64,000 nucleotides of DNA. Source: Channallabes apus. Taxonomy: Eukaryota; Chordata; Actinopteri; Siluriformes; Clariidae. Below the pieces are notes generated by a model that did not search any database, had not been told where the DNA came from, and saw nothing but the letters and a program-made list of their open reading frames with translations. Positions 21,540 to 32,845 of the stretch are shown here, piece after piece. The number at the start of each line of letters is the position of its first letter. Within the stretch, counting starts at the first letter, position 1. Where the stretch lies: positions 1,857,347 through 1,921,346 of the forward strand of contig CM060107.1 of assembly GCA_030522415.1 (NCBI GenBank). Direction: 5' to 3'. A program made the translations under genes and the position numbers.

Positions 21540-22226
21540 ATTAGAAGGAAACGAAACCCCTCACATCCTAGTGTTCGTTGATGAAGCTGGCTTCAACCTG
21601 GCCAAAGGTCGAAGGTGTGGCCGTAACATCATTGGCCACCGAGCCACTGTGGATATCCCAGGCCAGAAAGGAGGAAATATAACAATGTGTGCCGCTATAT
21701 CAGAAAGAGGTATGGCCACACACATTCCCAGTTTAGGGCCCTACAATACACAAAAGCTCCTCAATTTTTTGGACCACCTTTATACTGATCTGATCCTGGA
21801 AAATGAGAGAGGTGAAGAAGGACCTCAGCTACCACATTATGTCATTGTGTGGGATAATGTGAATTTCCACCGTGGCCCACGCATCAGAACCTGGTTCACC
21901 ACCCATCCCAGGATGCCAATGGAGTTTCTTCCACCTTACTCTCCTTTCCTAAATCCAACTGAGGAGTTTTTTTCAGCTTGGAGGTGGAGGGTCAAGACCA
22001 GAGCGCCCGGCTGCATGCAATGGATGCCGCATGTGAGGACATTACAGGGGATCAATGTAGGGGATGGTTGAGACATTCACGCCGTTTCTTCCCTCGCTGC
22101 ATCGCAAGAGAAAATATCCGTTGCGATGTGGATGAGAATTTATGGCCTAACAGAGAGCAGCGCGTCGATGGCCAGGAGGATGAGGATGGTGGCCAGGAAA
22201 GAGAGGGTGACAATGGCGACCACTGA

Positions 22227-22886
22227 AAATATTACTGTACTATAGTTCTGAAACTTCATTTACAGTATGGTAGGCTAGAGTTTTTTTTGTTTGTTTGTGT
22301 TTATAACTGTTCACATTTACAGAATCCTGTATACGTTTTCTTTTCACAGTATGTTCTCTAATGTTAACGTTTCTTTGTACGAATAAAAATGTTTACAGTT
22401 TCCTTGAGTATGAGTGGTTTATTGGAGGCTGCTTTTACTCTAAAATCTTTTAGTTTTATTCATAGTTGTATTCTGTTGCTAGACCTGTGCCTCAGTGACA
22501 AAACGTCTAAGCATTTTGACTTGTAGTGCTTAAACAATGCCAAAGGTATAATGCATTTTGGGGGAATTGACTATTTATATGAGAAGGATATTTAGTTTTG
22601 ACACATGGATAAACTGTTTTGGGAGAGATATGAGCTTTTGCAGGGGATCCATGGTGTTGTGCTAACCCATCCAGGTTATTTTGACAAAAGCACTAAATGA
22701 ATGCACATGTGCCAAGGCAATTGAGAAGGATCTGTGCTATTTTGACTGTACTGACCTTTTATATGGGAAAGGAATCTGCTTTTGAAGCATGAATAAAGAG
22801 TTTGGGGAAAGATATTTGATTTTGCTAGTGAGCTATAATGTTGTGCGGAACTGTAAGACTGTTTGGCCAAATGACCTTATGGTTTT
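22227..22886. other. 3' internal part of the IS630-like transposon
   Basis: Non-coding tail of the transposon between the transposase stop and the right terminal repeat. It contains AATAAA at about 22382, a possible polyadenylation signal for the transposase. Nothing else is seen. Confidence 0.5.
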
Positions 22887-23108
22887 AAGAATGTCATCTC
22901 GGTGTCAAGAAATGAGCCAAACCAATCAAGATAAACTGTAATACCCATATTAATTTTTTTAATTAATTAATTCATTCTGTTGTAACAGTGAGGTGTTTCT
23001 TGGACAGCCAGAGTACCAGTACATGTGTTGTACAATAGTAAAAAAGTAGGCAAATAATTTTTAACAAAGCACAACATTAGCAACTGTTAACCACAAAACT
23101 AAATTACA

Positions 23109-23162
23109 CTTTATTTGTATAGCGCTTTTAACTATTTCGCAAAGCAGCTTTACACAATCAAA
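23109..23162 (-). repeat. Fragment of an L2-type LINE 3' tail
   Basis: TTTATTTGTATAGCGCTTTT followed by GCAAAGCAGCTTTACA is the reverse of the tail seen at 28535-28590 and 53155-53220. Confidence 0.7.
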
Positions 23163-23210
23163 ATAATTATTTTAATCTAAATCTCCTTTTCTGCTAGGAA
23201 ATAAGAATAC

Positions 23211-23380
23211 CTTTCAAAAGGTGCACGGGTCCGCTGGAGGACATACCAATGAGCCAAGTCCATTGCAGTCTCTTCTTTGGTTTTCAGTGTTACGTGCACA
23301 TTATGACCAGCAAGACTAATCAAATTGGCTGCCCTAGCAACTGCATCTTCCAACTGCGAGTCTGTCTCAGCTTCCAAAAT
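23211..23380 (-). CDS. HECT-type E3 ligase, upstream exon
   Basis: On the minus strand it lies between an acceptor (ATATTTTAG) and a donor (AAAG|GTATTC). It encodes a helical segment with QLEDAVARAANLISLAGH and MDLAHWYVLQRTRAPFER. The same pattern precedes the GLKALGVLDALQ segment in fish G2E3-like HECT proteins. The phase (codon split after two bases) fits the exon at 12566 exactly. The intron between them, about 10.6 kb, contains the IS630 transposon, Gypsy copy 2, an L2 piece and a Tc1 piece. Earlier exons would lie beyond 23380 and I do not see them before the LINE or after it. Confidence 0.65.
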
Positions 23381-23458
23381 CTAAAATATTACATTAACAT
23401 AAGTACAATACATACAATTACTGAGATTAAAGTATATGGTTAGTAGTGAACTAGTAAT

Positions 23459-23743
23459 TACAGTTTTTGCCCGTTGCTTGAACACTATAAACCGATGCTT
23501 AGACTAAAGTAACACAACTTGAAGCTTTTGTTACCATACCTCAAACACATGTACCCATACCTTAAACAAAAGCGTTACTTTGCACTCTAGTTGCAATTAT
23601 GCAACACACTTACTCCTTTATGCAACACACATGGTCCTGCATACTACACTCTATTTCATACATAAGACACTTTGTTCAAAAATGAAATCTCAGGGTGCCA
23701 TTTGGAAAACACATGTATCCAAAATACAAAACACATCAGGTAT
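23459..23743. repeat. Unclassified repeat, possible IS630-like terminal region
   Basis: It starts TTACAGTTTTTGCCCGTTGC, which recalls the outer end of the IS630-like element at 14722. The other end is not found; the LINE begins near 23744 and may have cut it. Confidence 0.3.
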
Positions 23744-23830
23744 TTCGCAACGCGCGAGTTTCCTCATCTAAGAACAACAAACGGAATTCATCTCCAAACA
23801 ACTAAAACTCCGACACAGAGGTACGTTATC

Positions 23831-24736
23831 ATGTCTACCGTTCAGCTTGTTCAGTGTGTAGAGTGCAGGATGTTTAGACATTCTTCCTCCGTCATTAGTG
23901 ATAACTTTACTTGTGATAGGTGTGTGTTAGTGAGCACTCTGACGGAGAAGATATCAGCGTTAGAGGAGCGCATCCAGACTTTAGAGAGGGTTAGACAGTG
24001 TGAGAGCAGCGTTATTCCCGTAGCGGACAGTCTGAGTGCCACAGGCGGAGATAATCAGCCCCCGACTCCGGCATTAGAGCCCTCACAGCGGGGCGAGTGG
24101 GTGACGACTCGGCGGCATACTCGTTCAGCCAAAGCTAACGCTAAGGCTAGCCCACCGGAGCACACCTCCTCTGTGCGTCACGTGTCCAACAGGTTTGCTC
24201 TCCTCAGTGCTGCACCCACTGAGAAACCTGAAAGAGCTCTGGTTATAGGAGATTCTATACTGAGACACGTGACATTAGCTAGACCTTTAGGGGAGCCAGC
24301 GGCAGTGGTTAGGTGTATCCCAGGAGCCAGAGCACCGGACATAGCAGGTAATCTTAGGGCTCTAGGACAGCACAGGTTCTCTAAGATAGTGGTACATGCT
24401 GGAGCTAATGATATACGCCTTCGTCAGTTAGAGGTTAGTAAGAGTAACTTTACAGAGGTGTTTAAATTAGCGAAGGCGATGTCCGATGAAGTAGTATGCT
24501 CTGGTCCCATCCCAATGAGACGTGGCAACATAGCTTACAGCAGGTTATGGTCGCTGAACCGCTGGATGTCCAGGTGGTGCTCCAAAAATAATGTGGGCTA
24601 CATAGATAATTGGAAGACCTTTGAGGACAAAGCTGGCCTGTTAGGGCGGGACGGTGTCCATCCCACTCGGGAAGGTGCTGCCCTCATTTCCTGCAGTATA
24701 GCTCATAGTCTCAGTATAGGTCTAGTTAATCGGTGA
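23831..24736 (+). CDS. LINE ORF1: zinc-binding N-terminus and SGNH esterase
   Basis: This 301-residue frame starts MSTVQLVQCVECRMF, where CVEC and a later CDRC (residues 9-33) suggest a small zinc-binding fold, followed by a short coiled coil (LTEKISALEERIQTLERV). From about residue 135 it has an SGNH/GDSL esterase-like domain: VIGDSILRH (nucleophile block), VHAGANDIR (GxND block) and DGVHPTREG (Asp-x-x-His block). All four catalytic residues are visible. ORF1 esterases of this kind are known from CR1/L2 LINEs, where their exact task is unsettled. ATG 23831 is chosen because the zinc-binding motif starts directly after it. Confidence 0.85.
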   Translation: MSTVQLVQCVECRMFRHSSSVISDNFTCDRCVLVSTLTEKISALEERIQTLERVRQCESSVIPVADSLSATGGDNQPPTPALEPSQRGEWVTTRRHTRSAKANAKASPPEHTSSVRHVSNRFALLSAAPTEKPERALVIGDSILRHVTLARPLGEPAAVVRCIPGARAPDIAGNLRALGQHRFSKIVVHAGANDIRLRQLEVSKSNFTEVFKLAKAMSDEVVCSGPIPMRRGNIAYSRLWSLNRWMSRWCSKNNVGYIDNWKTFEDKAGLLGRDGVHPTREGAALISCSIAHSLSIGLVNR

Positions 24737-24832
24737 CAATCCAGAGCCCAGGCCAGGGAGCAGACAGACAGGCTAAACCAACCGTCTGCTAGCTGCATAG
24801 AGTCGTCACTCAGGGTTCACCTTATTGAGACT

Positions 24833-27598
24833 GTGTTTGTTCCCCGATCTAAGCAAAAATGTAGAAAGACTCAGAAAGTCTGTTTCAATAATCTAATTAA
24901 CATAAAGACCACAAACTCCGATCATACTGAATGCGCAGCCGGCACCTCTGACCTGAAGTTAGGATTGTTAAATATTAGATCTCTCGCATCAAAAGCAGTT
25001 ATTGTTAATGAAATTATCACAGATCAGGCGTTTAATATACTCTGTTTAACTGAAACATGGGTTAAACAGGATGAGTATGTAGCTCTAAATGAAGCTAGTC
25101 CTCCTGGATACAGCTACATACACCAGCCTCGGTTAACTGGTAGAGGAGGAGGCGTCGCAGTTATTCATAATGATAATCTGTCTATCGTACAAAAGCAAGG
25201 ACACAAATTTAACTCATTTGAAATTCTCTATAGTAACATAAGTCTATTTAAGTATATTAAATCAGCTCAGTCGATTCCACTAATTATAATTTACAGACCT
25301 CCAGGGCCGTATTCTGAATTTCTTAGTGAATTTGCAGATTTCATCTCAGACCTTGTCGTTTCTGTAGACAAAGTGTTAATTGCTGGAGATTTTAACATTC
25401 ATTTTGAGAATCCAGAAGACCCTCTGAGAACAGCATTTATATCCATACTGGACTCTGTAGGCGTAAATCAGTGTGTAGTAGGACCCACTCATAAAGCAGG
25501 TCACACTTTAGATTTAGTAATATTCTTCGGATTAATTATAAGAAATGTATTCACAATTCCACTGTCTGAAATTATCTCAGATCACTATCTTGTCTCCATT
25601 CAAGTGTGTCACAGTGATAATGTACGCACAGCACCGCGCTACCGTATTAAACGTACATTCACATAAACTACCACACAGAGTTTTATCAGTAATCTCCCAG
25701 AGTTACCAACTTCGATTAGGCCACCGTCTGACCCCACAGAACTTGATCAGGCGACTGAATATTTAGAGTCGACACTTCGTTGTACCTTAGGTAATGTAGC
25801 TCCAGCTAAAAGAAAAATTACTAGAGATAAGAAACTCGCTCCCTGGTATAACGATCACACGCGCACTTTAAAACAGACTGCTCGGAAATTAGAGCGTAAA
25901 TGGCGTCAAACTAAATTATTGGTATTTCAAATAGCATGGAAAGAGAGCATCCTGAACTATAGGAAAGCTCTTAGTTTAGCTAGATCAACGTATCTCTCCA
26001 CTCTTATAGAAGAAAATAAAAATAATCCTAGATTTTTATTTAATACCTTAGCCAAATTAACCAGAAATAAGACCACTACAGAAATCTCCACAACAACATC
26101 ATGCAATAGTGAGGACTTCATGAATTTTTTTAATAATAAAATTGTAAATATCAGGCATAAAATTGAGACTTTGAAACCAAACAATGTAATTGATACTGAT
26201 GTTAACCTAGCCATGTCAGATTCAAACCTAGAATACTTTACTCCTCTTGAAGAGAATGAACTAATTTCACTCATCTCTTCTGCAAATTCATCAACCTGTA
26301 TATTAGATCCTATACCGACACATTTTCTTAAACAGATAGTACCAGTAATAACAGAACCGCTGTTGAGAATAATTAATTCCTCACTCAGCATTGGTTATGT
26401 TCCAAAATCTTTTAAAGTAGCAGTTATTAAACCAATAATTAAGAAACCTGACTTCGACCCCTGTCAGCTGTCCAATTACAGGCCAATATCAAACCTCCCC
26501 TTTATCTCTAAGATTCTGGAAAAGATAGTAGCGGAGCAGCTATACTCATATCTACATAGCAATGGCATACATGAACTGTATCAGTCAGGATTTAGGCCTC
26601 ATCACAGCACAGAAACAGCACTCGTTAAAGTAGTAAATGACCTCCTATTGGCCTCTGATCAGGGTTGTGTAACTATGCTTGTATTACTCGACCTCAGTGC
26701 AGCTTTTGACACTATTGATCATGCTATTCTTCTTCACAGATTAGAAAATGTAGGAGGAATTAAGGGTACAGCCCTCTCCTGGCTCAGATCCTATTTGACC
26801 GATCGTTATCTGTATGTAGACTTAAATGGTGATTATTCTGCATGTTCTCTAGTGGAGTTTGGCGTTCCGCAGGGTTCAGTTTCAGGCCCACTGCTTTTTT
26901 CCCTTTACATGCTTCCTCTGGGCAACATAATCCGTAAGCATGGTATTAGTTTTCATTGTTATGCTGACGACACACAGCTATACGTCTCAACAAAACCTGA
27001 TGATAAAAACCATCTTACTAAAGTTGAGCAATGTGTGCAGGACATAAGAAATTGGATGCTAATTAACTTCCTTCTGCTTAATCCGGATAAGACAGAAGTT
27101 CTAGTCATAGGACCGCATACAGCTAGAAGTAAAATCTTAGATCACACCGTAACTTTAGATGGCCTTTCTGTTCCATCAAATGCAACAGTAAAAGACCTGG
27201 GCGTGATTATAGATTCCAGCTTTTCATTTGAAGCTCATGTAGATAATATCACCAGGATAGCATTCTTTCACCTCAGAAATATCGCCAAAATAAGAAATAT
27301 ATTGTCGCTAAATGATGCAGAAAAACTAGTTCATGCTTTTATCACTTCTAGGTTGGACTATTGTAATGCCTTACTGTCTGGTTGTTCAGTTAGGTGCATA
27401 AACAAGCTTCAGCTAGTCCAGAATGCAGCAGCGAGAGTCCTCACTAGAACCAGAAGATATGAGCACATCACCCCTATCCTATCTTCACTGCATTGGCTCC
27501 CTGTGAAATTTCGCATTGATTTTAAAATACTACTCTTGACATATAAAGCATTAAATGGTCTCGCGCCGCAGTATCTGAGCGAACTGCTATTTATTTAG
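24833..27598 (+). pseudogene. LINE ORF2: endonuclease and reverse transcriptase, one stop
   Basis: The first part is an AP-type endonuclease: LLNIRSLASK, LTETWVK (Glu), [21 protein letters not shown] and SDHYLVS (Asp-His). TAA at 25664-25666 stands where the related copy (minus strand, 55.2-58.7 kb) has a Ser codon. The frame continues without other stops into reverse transcriptase: [19 protein letters not shown], a [12 protein letters not shown] block, [17 protein letters not shown] and CYADDTQLY with the catalytic YADD. It ends at TAG 27598, a little early compared with the truncated L2 copies. The enzyme nicks DNA and copies the LINE RNA at the nick. One point mutation is enough to have silenced this copy. 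Confidence 0.87.
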
Positions 27599-28599
27599 CC
27601 AAGCATTTTTATAAATAGATTTGCCATAGGTAAAGGAGCAGATCTGGGGGACTCATGGACGTAGAGTATTATGGTGAACTGGTATGTTTTAGATGCTGTC
27701 TTCCTCAGTCTCATTTGATCACTCAGGTTTGTTGACGGTGAGGTGATTGTTTGCTTTACATCTCAGGGAGCCCTCATGTTTGTGTTTCCTTCTGGCTCTC
27801 CCTTTTAGTTATGCTGTCATAGTTAGTCCTGCCGGAGTCCCTGCTTGCACTCTACAGTAAATATACATTCACATTAGACATTGTGACTGTGACCATACCT
27901 AATTGCAATATCTCCTCCTCTTCTCTTCCTCCCCCTCTTTCTCTTTCTCTCTCTCTCTCTGTCGAGCTACACATGTGGTTCCTGAGCTGCCAGTGATCCA
28001 GACTCCCTCTGCCCTCCGGACCTGTCTGGTCCATCCTGGTGCCCGGTTTCTGGTTGGAGGTCTCATCGCATGGATGCCCCGTGTGTCTCTTTAGGATGCG
28101 CCTGGTGTCTGGGGATGATTCTATCTACTTTGAAGATGGTTCTGGCCTCGACTGGTGTTGTCAGCTGTTTCTCTGAGGACTTGACAATTCGATAGTTCAG
28201 GACTGGAACTTTCTACAAGTCTATCTGAGTCTCGAATAACTACTGGACTCCATTTTACATCAACTATTATAACATCAATTAACATCAACTATTATAGCTG
28301 AACCTAACACTTAACACTGTATAAATGCAGATCCTTTCCTGCTATCTGTTTCACCCAGATGAGGATGGGTTCCCTGTTGAGTCTGGTTCCTCTCAAGGTT
28401 TCTTCCTATTACCATCTCAGGGAGTTTTTCCTTGCCACTGTCGCCCTCGGCTTGCTCACCAGGGACTATCTGAACATTTTGATTCATACACATTCACATT
28501 CCATACAAACTTAAATAATTCTTTTGATTGTGTAAAGCTGTTTTGAGACAATGTCAATTGTTAAAAGCGCTATACAAATAAAACTGAATTGAAAAAAAA
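27599..28599 (+). other. 3' UTR of the L2-type LINE
   Basis: No reading frame. It contains a CT-rich tract at about 27905-27962 and the conserved 3' end with GAGGATGGGTTCCCTGTTGA (28360) also found at 13400 and 52838. Confidence 0.75.
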
Positions 28600-28664
28600 A
28601 ATTGAGTTTGGTCTGTGTAGTTAGCGACCAGAGAATAAATAAATGAATAACACCTTCATATGCC

Positions 28665-28815
28665 TGTGTGAATGAGTGTGTGTGTGTGCTCTGTGATGGA
28701 TTGGCATGTTGTCCAGGGTGCACGTGCCCTGAGTCTCCTGGGATAGGCTCCAGGTCGCCACGACCCTGAATACAGGATAAAGCTGTATAGAAGATGAATG
28801 AATGAATGAATGAAC
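28665..28815 (+). mobile_element. SINE fragment, 3' part
   Basis: It matches the second half of the SINE at 9629-9975 (GGGATAGGCTCCAGGTC) and ends in (GAAT)n. Confidence 0.75.
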
Positions 28816-29012
28816 CTTCATATGCCCTCTCAAGAGAGTGCCATAGTCAATTGTTAGTTTTAATGATTTGGCTGAAACTAATTTCCACTACATAAGTACC
28901 CTAACACCATTGATCATGAGTTTCAGATGAAACAAATTCTATACTTGTAACAGAAAATGTAGATGCAGATACCAAATGTATAAAGATGCATGCTATTTTA
29001 TATATGTATATA

Positions 29013-30627
29013 CAGTGGTGTGAAAAACTATTTGCCCCCCTCCTGATTTCTTATTCTTTTGCATGTTTGTCACACAAAATGTTTCGGATCATCAAACACA
29101 TTTAACTATTAGTCAAAGATAACACAAGTAAACACAAAATGCAGTTTTTAAATGAGGGTTTTATTATTTAGGGAGAAAAAAAATCCAAACCTACATGGCC
29201 CTGTGTGAAAAAGTAATTGCCCCCTGAACCTAATAACTGGTTGGGCCACCCTTAGCAGCAATAACTGCAATCAAGCGTTTGCGATAACTTGCAACGAGTC
29301 TTTTACAGCGCTCTGGAGGAATTTTGGCCCACTCATCTTTGCAGAATTGTTGTAATTCAGCTTTATTTGAGTGTTTTCTAGCATGAACTGCCTTTTTAAG
29401 GTCATGCCACAACATCTCAATAGGATTCAGGTCAGGACTTTGACTAGGCCACTCCAAAGTCTTCATTTTGCTTTTCTTCAGCCATTCAGAGGTGGATTTG
29501 CTGGTGTGTTTTGGGTCATTGTCCTGCTGCAGCACCCAAGATCGCTTCAGCTTGAGTTGACGAACAGATGGCCGGACATTCTCCTTCAGGATTTTTTGGT
29601 AGACAGTAGAATTCATGGTTCCATCTATCACAGCAAGCCTTCCAGGTCCTGAAGCAGCAAAACAACCCCAGACCATCACACTACCACCAACATATTTTAC
29701 TGTTGGTATGATGTTCATTTCTGAAATGCTGTGTTACTTTTACGCCAGATGTAACGGGACACGCACCTTCCAAAAAGTTAAACTTTTGTCTCGTCGGTCC
29801 ACAAGGTATTTTCCCAAAAGTCTTGGCAATCATTGAAATGTTTTTTAGCAAAATTGAGACGAGCCTTAATGTTCTTTTTGCTTAAATGGTTTGCGCCTTG
29901 GAAATCTGCCATGCAGGCCGTTTTTGCCCAGTCTCTTTCTTATGGTGGAGTCGTGAACACTGACCTTAATTGAGGCAAGTGAGGCCTGCAGTTCTTTAGA
30001 TGTTGTCCTGGGGTCTTTTGTGGCCTCTCGGATGTGTTGTCTCTGCGCTCTTGGGGTAATTTCGGTCGGCCGGCCACTCCTGGGAAGGTTCACCACTGTT
30101 CCATGTTTTTGCCATTTGTGGATAATGGCTCTCACTGTGGTTCACTGGAGTCCCAAAGCTTTAGAAATGGCTTTATAACCTTTACCAGACTGATAGATCT
30201 CAATTACTTTTGTTCTCATTTGTTCCTGAATTTCTTTGGATCTTGGCATGATGTCTAGCTTTTGAGGTGCTTTTGGTCTACTTCTCTGTGTCAGGTAGCT
30301 CCTATTTAAGTGATTTCTTGATTGAAACAGGTGTGGCAGTAATCAGGCCTGTGGGTGACTACAGAAATTGAACTCAGGTGTGATAAACCACAGTTAAGTT
30401 ATTTTTTAACAAGGGGGGCAATCACTTTTTCACACAGGGCCATGTAGATTTGGAGTTTTTTTTCTCCCTTAATAACATAAACCTTCATTTAAAAACTGCA
30501 TTTTGTGTTCAATTATGTTATCTTTGACTAATAGTTAACGGTTTTTGATGAGCAGAAACATTTAAGTGTGACAAACATGCAAAAGAATAAGTAATCAGGA
30601 AGGGGCAAATAGTTTTTCACACCACTG
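29013..30627 (-). mobile_element. Tc1-like DNA transposon with long terminal inverted repeats
   Basis: Terminal inverted repeats of about 210 bp begin CAGTGGTGTGAAAAACTATT at each end. TA flanks both sides (29011-29012, 30628-30629). Total length is 1615 bp. The transposase lies on the minus strand. Confidence 0.92.
29230..30249 (-). pseudogene. Tc1-like transposase, broken
   Basis: On the minus strand ATG 30249 opens MPRSKEIQEQMRTKVIEIYQ, a paired-type DNA-binding start. A stop lies near 30145. The second helix-turn-helix with an AT-hook-like PRSGRPTEITPRA follows in the frame 30135-29866. The catalytic part is in the frame 29718-29230: VMVWGCFAASG, LQQDNDPKHTSKSTSEW (second Asp) and WPSQSPDLNPIEMLWHDLKK (Glu, Tc1-type spacing). 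A frameshift lies between 29866 and 29718. The terminal repeats are intact, so it could still be moved by a related enzyme. Confidence 0.87.
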
Positions 30628-30629
30628 TA

Positions 30630-30972
30630 TATAAAAGAGAGAGGGCAGCGCACCCTCAAATAAATGTCTGCACATGTTAATATATTCCTAAAATTCATAT
30701 ATTACAAGTTGATAAACTGATCTGCGGTAGTGGAAAAATCCGCTGAAAAAGGACAGGCTGCAGCGCACGTGCACGCGCACACACACACACCACCCTTGAG
30801 CCCTTGGTAAACATCCAATCACCGTCTGTCGGATTTCAGCGGTCACGGAGTGGAAAGACTTTGAAGCAGTTTATATATGAATCAAAGCTTGAACTTATCA
30901 GCATTGTTTCGTTCAGATTCCGCTTCAGTGCGTTTCTTAATCCTTCACCATGTTTTTGTGTCAATCAAACAC

Positions 30973-31011
<39 letters not shown>

Positions 31012-31768
31012 CTTCTCAAATAAAATCGCTATTACTTGACCCTTAACTTTAGTTTAGCACAAACAAAAAAAGAAAAAAATGGTAAATCAACTGAATATGT
31101 AGTTTATTTACAGAAATTCATAAAAACATTAATATACATTGTACAGTACAAGGTAATCATGAGACAGATTGCAAAATGAAAAAACAAACTGTGTCTACTT
31201 CATAAACAGCTTAGTATACTGTGTGTCGAGATGCTGAAATCCCTTGCATGTTGCCGCTCCATTTTGTGCTTCCAAGTGGAGGGATATTTGACCGATAGCC
31301 TAGAACAAAAGATCGGTAGGTGTGATCACAACCCCCTAATTAATGTGAGAATCTTTGTATTTTTTTCTTTGTACTCCAAATCCATAAATCACTCTCTTTA
31401 GATATAGGTATAAATCTTTGTATTAAAAAGAAACAGGAAAGAAAGAAAGAAAAGTTGATGATGCTGTTTATAATCCATGTTAACTGCAGACATTTTTCTG
31501 TGATGCTTTTTTATGAACACATCTGTTATCAGCAGAGACTACCCCATGTTGTCACGAGGCAAATACAGACACAGAAGCGTGTAAATTTAAGTTTTAAGTC
31601 CAAAGCTTGCAATGAAATGAAAAAAGTTGAGACATGATCAAGGTCAGAGAGGAGGCAATGATCAGGTGATGTGCAAACAGCAGGACCCGCCCACGTAAGG
31701 AGATAGAGCGAACACTGGAGTCAGAAACTAAATCAATTCCAGAGAGAATATGACTGAATACAAGGTTG

Positions 31769-31806
<38 letters not shown>
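30630..31806. other. No gene seen; microsatellites
   Basis: AT-rich DNA with a short (CA)n at 30779-30790, (TA)n at about 30975-31008, and (AC)n at 31768-31806. The segment 31342-31362 repeats 20 or so bases found just after the immunoglobulin exon at 60724. Confidence 0.55.
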
Positions 31807-31807
<1 letters not shown>

Positions 31808-32845
31808 ACTTCATTAGGTACACCTGGTCAACTGCTTGTTAAAGCAAATATCTAACCAGCCAACCGAGCGTCACTTTGAGAGCGGCATGGTTGTTGATGC
31901 TAGATGTGCTGATCCGGGCCGGTTTCCCGATAACACACACTCTTAGCGCACTAAGGAGACTCTTAAGATATACTGTAGTGTAACAGAGTGAGTGGGTGGA
32001 GCTTTAAATGAGAACGGTGAAGCTCAGCTCCATGTATCGTGACTGTAAGTGTAAGTATGTGCTGTAATGTGTATTAAAGTTATTAATGTTATTAAATTCA
32101 ATGTGAAGTGATATTACTCAATTCTTAAGTAAAGTGAAGTACAGAAAGCTTTGGAGACCTCTGGAGTGATACGTCACACTAAACACAGTACTGATAAACT
32201 ACTGACTCAATCTGTCTCTGTCTATTTACCTACAATCATTAGAATAACTCTATTCAGACAGAATATGGAGCTCAAAGTGCTTCACTACAGTTAAACAGTG
32301 ACAGACAAGAAATATAATCATAATACCAATACAGTTATTAATTACTATTTACATTCTTAACTGAATGAATAATGTTTTAGCTGCTTTTACTAATGTTAAT
32401 ATTATGTGAATGTGAAACAAGCATTTAAAAATGTTTCAAAAACCATACTGTAAGTATTTTTCTCTCTTTTTTAAAAATTAAATACATTTGACCGAAGCAT
32501 TTTGTGCACTATACATTATTTTATGGGTTTCACATACACACCACATTGAAGCTTTTACTCTGAGCGAGGAAAAGTAGTGAAAAATTGAAAACTATAAAAA
32601 TAAAAATAAACATATACATAAATAAATAAATAAATAAACTGTTTAAAATGTAATCATTAAAAAGGCCAAATAATTACTTCACCTGTTTGTAGATACGGGA
32701 AAAAAATTTAATCTCCACATATTCATGGACTAAAGTGTGATGAAACAGTTAACAGAGGAGCATTCATAACCACTCTCTATATTTTAGCTCCTCCTCTCAC
32801 ACACTCTCTCTTACACACACACAGAACCAGAAAGTTATTGTCAAA

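Larger units (their letters stand above)
15326..22226 (+). pseudogene. IS630-like transposase, three exons, third exon split by Gypsy
   Basis: Exon 1 (15326-15591) begins MEAPRQVQQQ with an Arg/Gly-rich stretch and contains an in-frame TGA at about 15428. Exon 2 (15839-16121) has the helix-turn-helix part (GRRKLLNEQQ, STIDRVLKKHQ). Exon 3 begins at 16357 and is cut at 16372 by the Gypsy element, resuming after 21544. It has the DDE core: VFVDEAGF (first Asp), VIVWDNVNFHRG (second Asp) and PYSPFLNPTEEFFSAW (Glu about 35 residues on). Splice junctions keep frame. A one-base loss near 21990 moves the C-terminus (RGWLRHSRRFFPRC) to another frame, which ends at 22226. In the family the protein cuts at TA sites. 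Confidence 0.8.
14722..22938 (+). mobile_element. IS630/Tc1-mariner superfamily transposon with spliced transposase, interrupted by Gypsy copy 2
   Basis: Terminal inverted repeats of at least 52 bp with three mismatches lie at 14722-14773 and 22887-22938 (outer motif CAGTTT..TCGATTGGTTTGGC), and TA is duplicated at both ends (14720-14721, 22939-22940). Without the Gypsy insertion the element is about 3.05 kb. It carries a three-exon transposase on the plus strand. Confidence 0.85.
23744..28599 (+). mobile_element. L2-type LINE, nearly full length
   Basis: It has a 5' UTR, ORF1 with an esterase domain, ORF2 with endonuclease and reverse transcriptase, and a 3' UTR ending in the tail GCGCTATACAAATAAAACTG plus an A-rich run. 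The left border is approximate. One in-frame stop disables ORF2. Confidence 0.85.

Noticed and set aside
30804..31046. Open frame of 80 codons through the (TA)n tract
   Set aside because: Half of it is the microsatellite (Ile-Tyr repeats). No domain or splice context.
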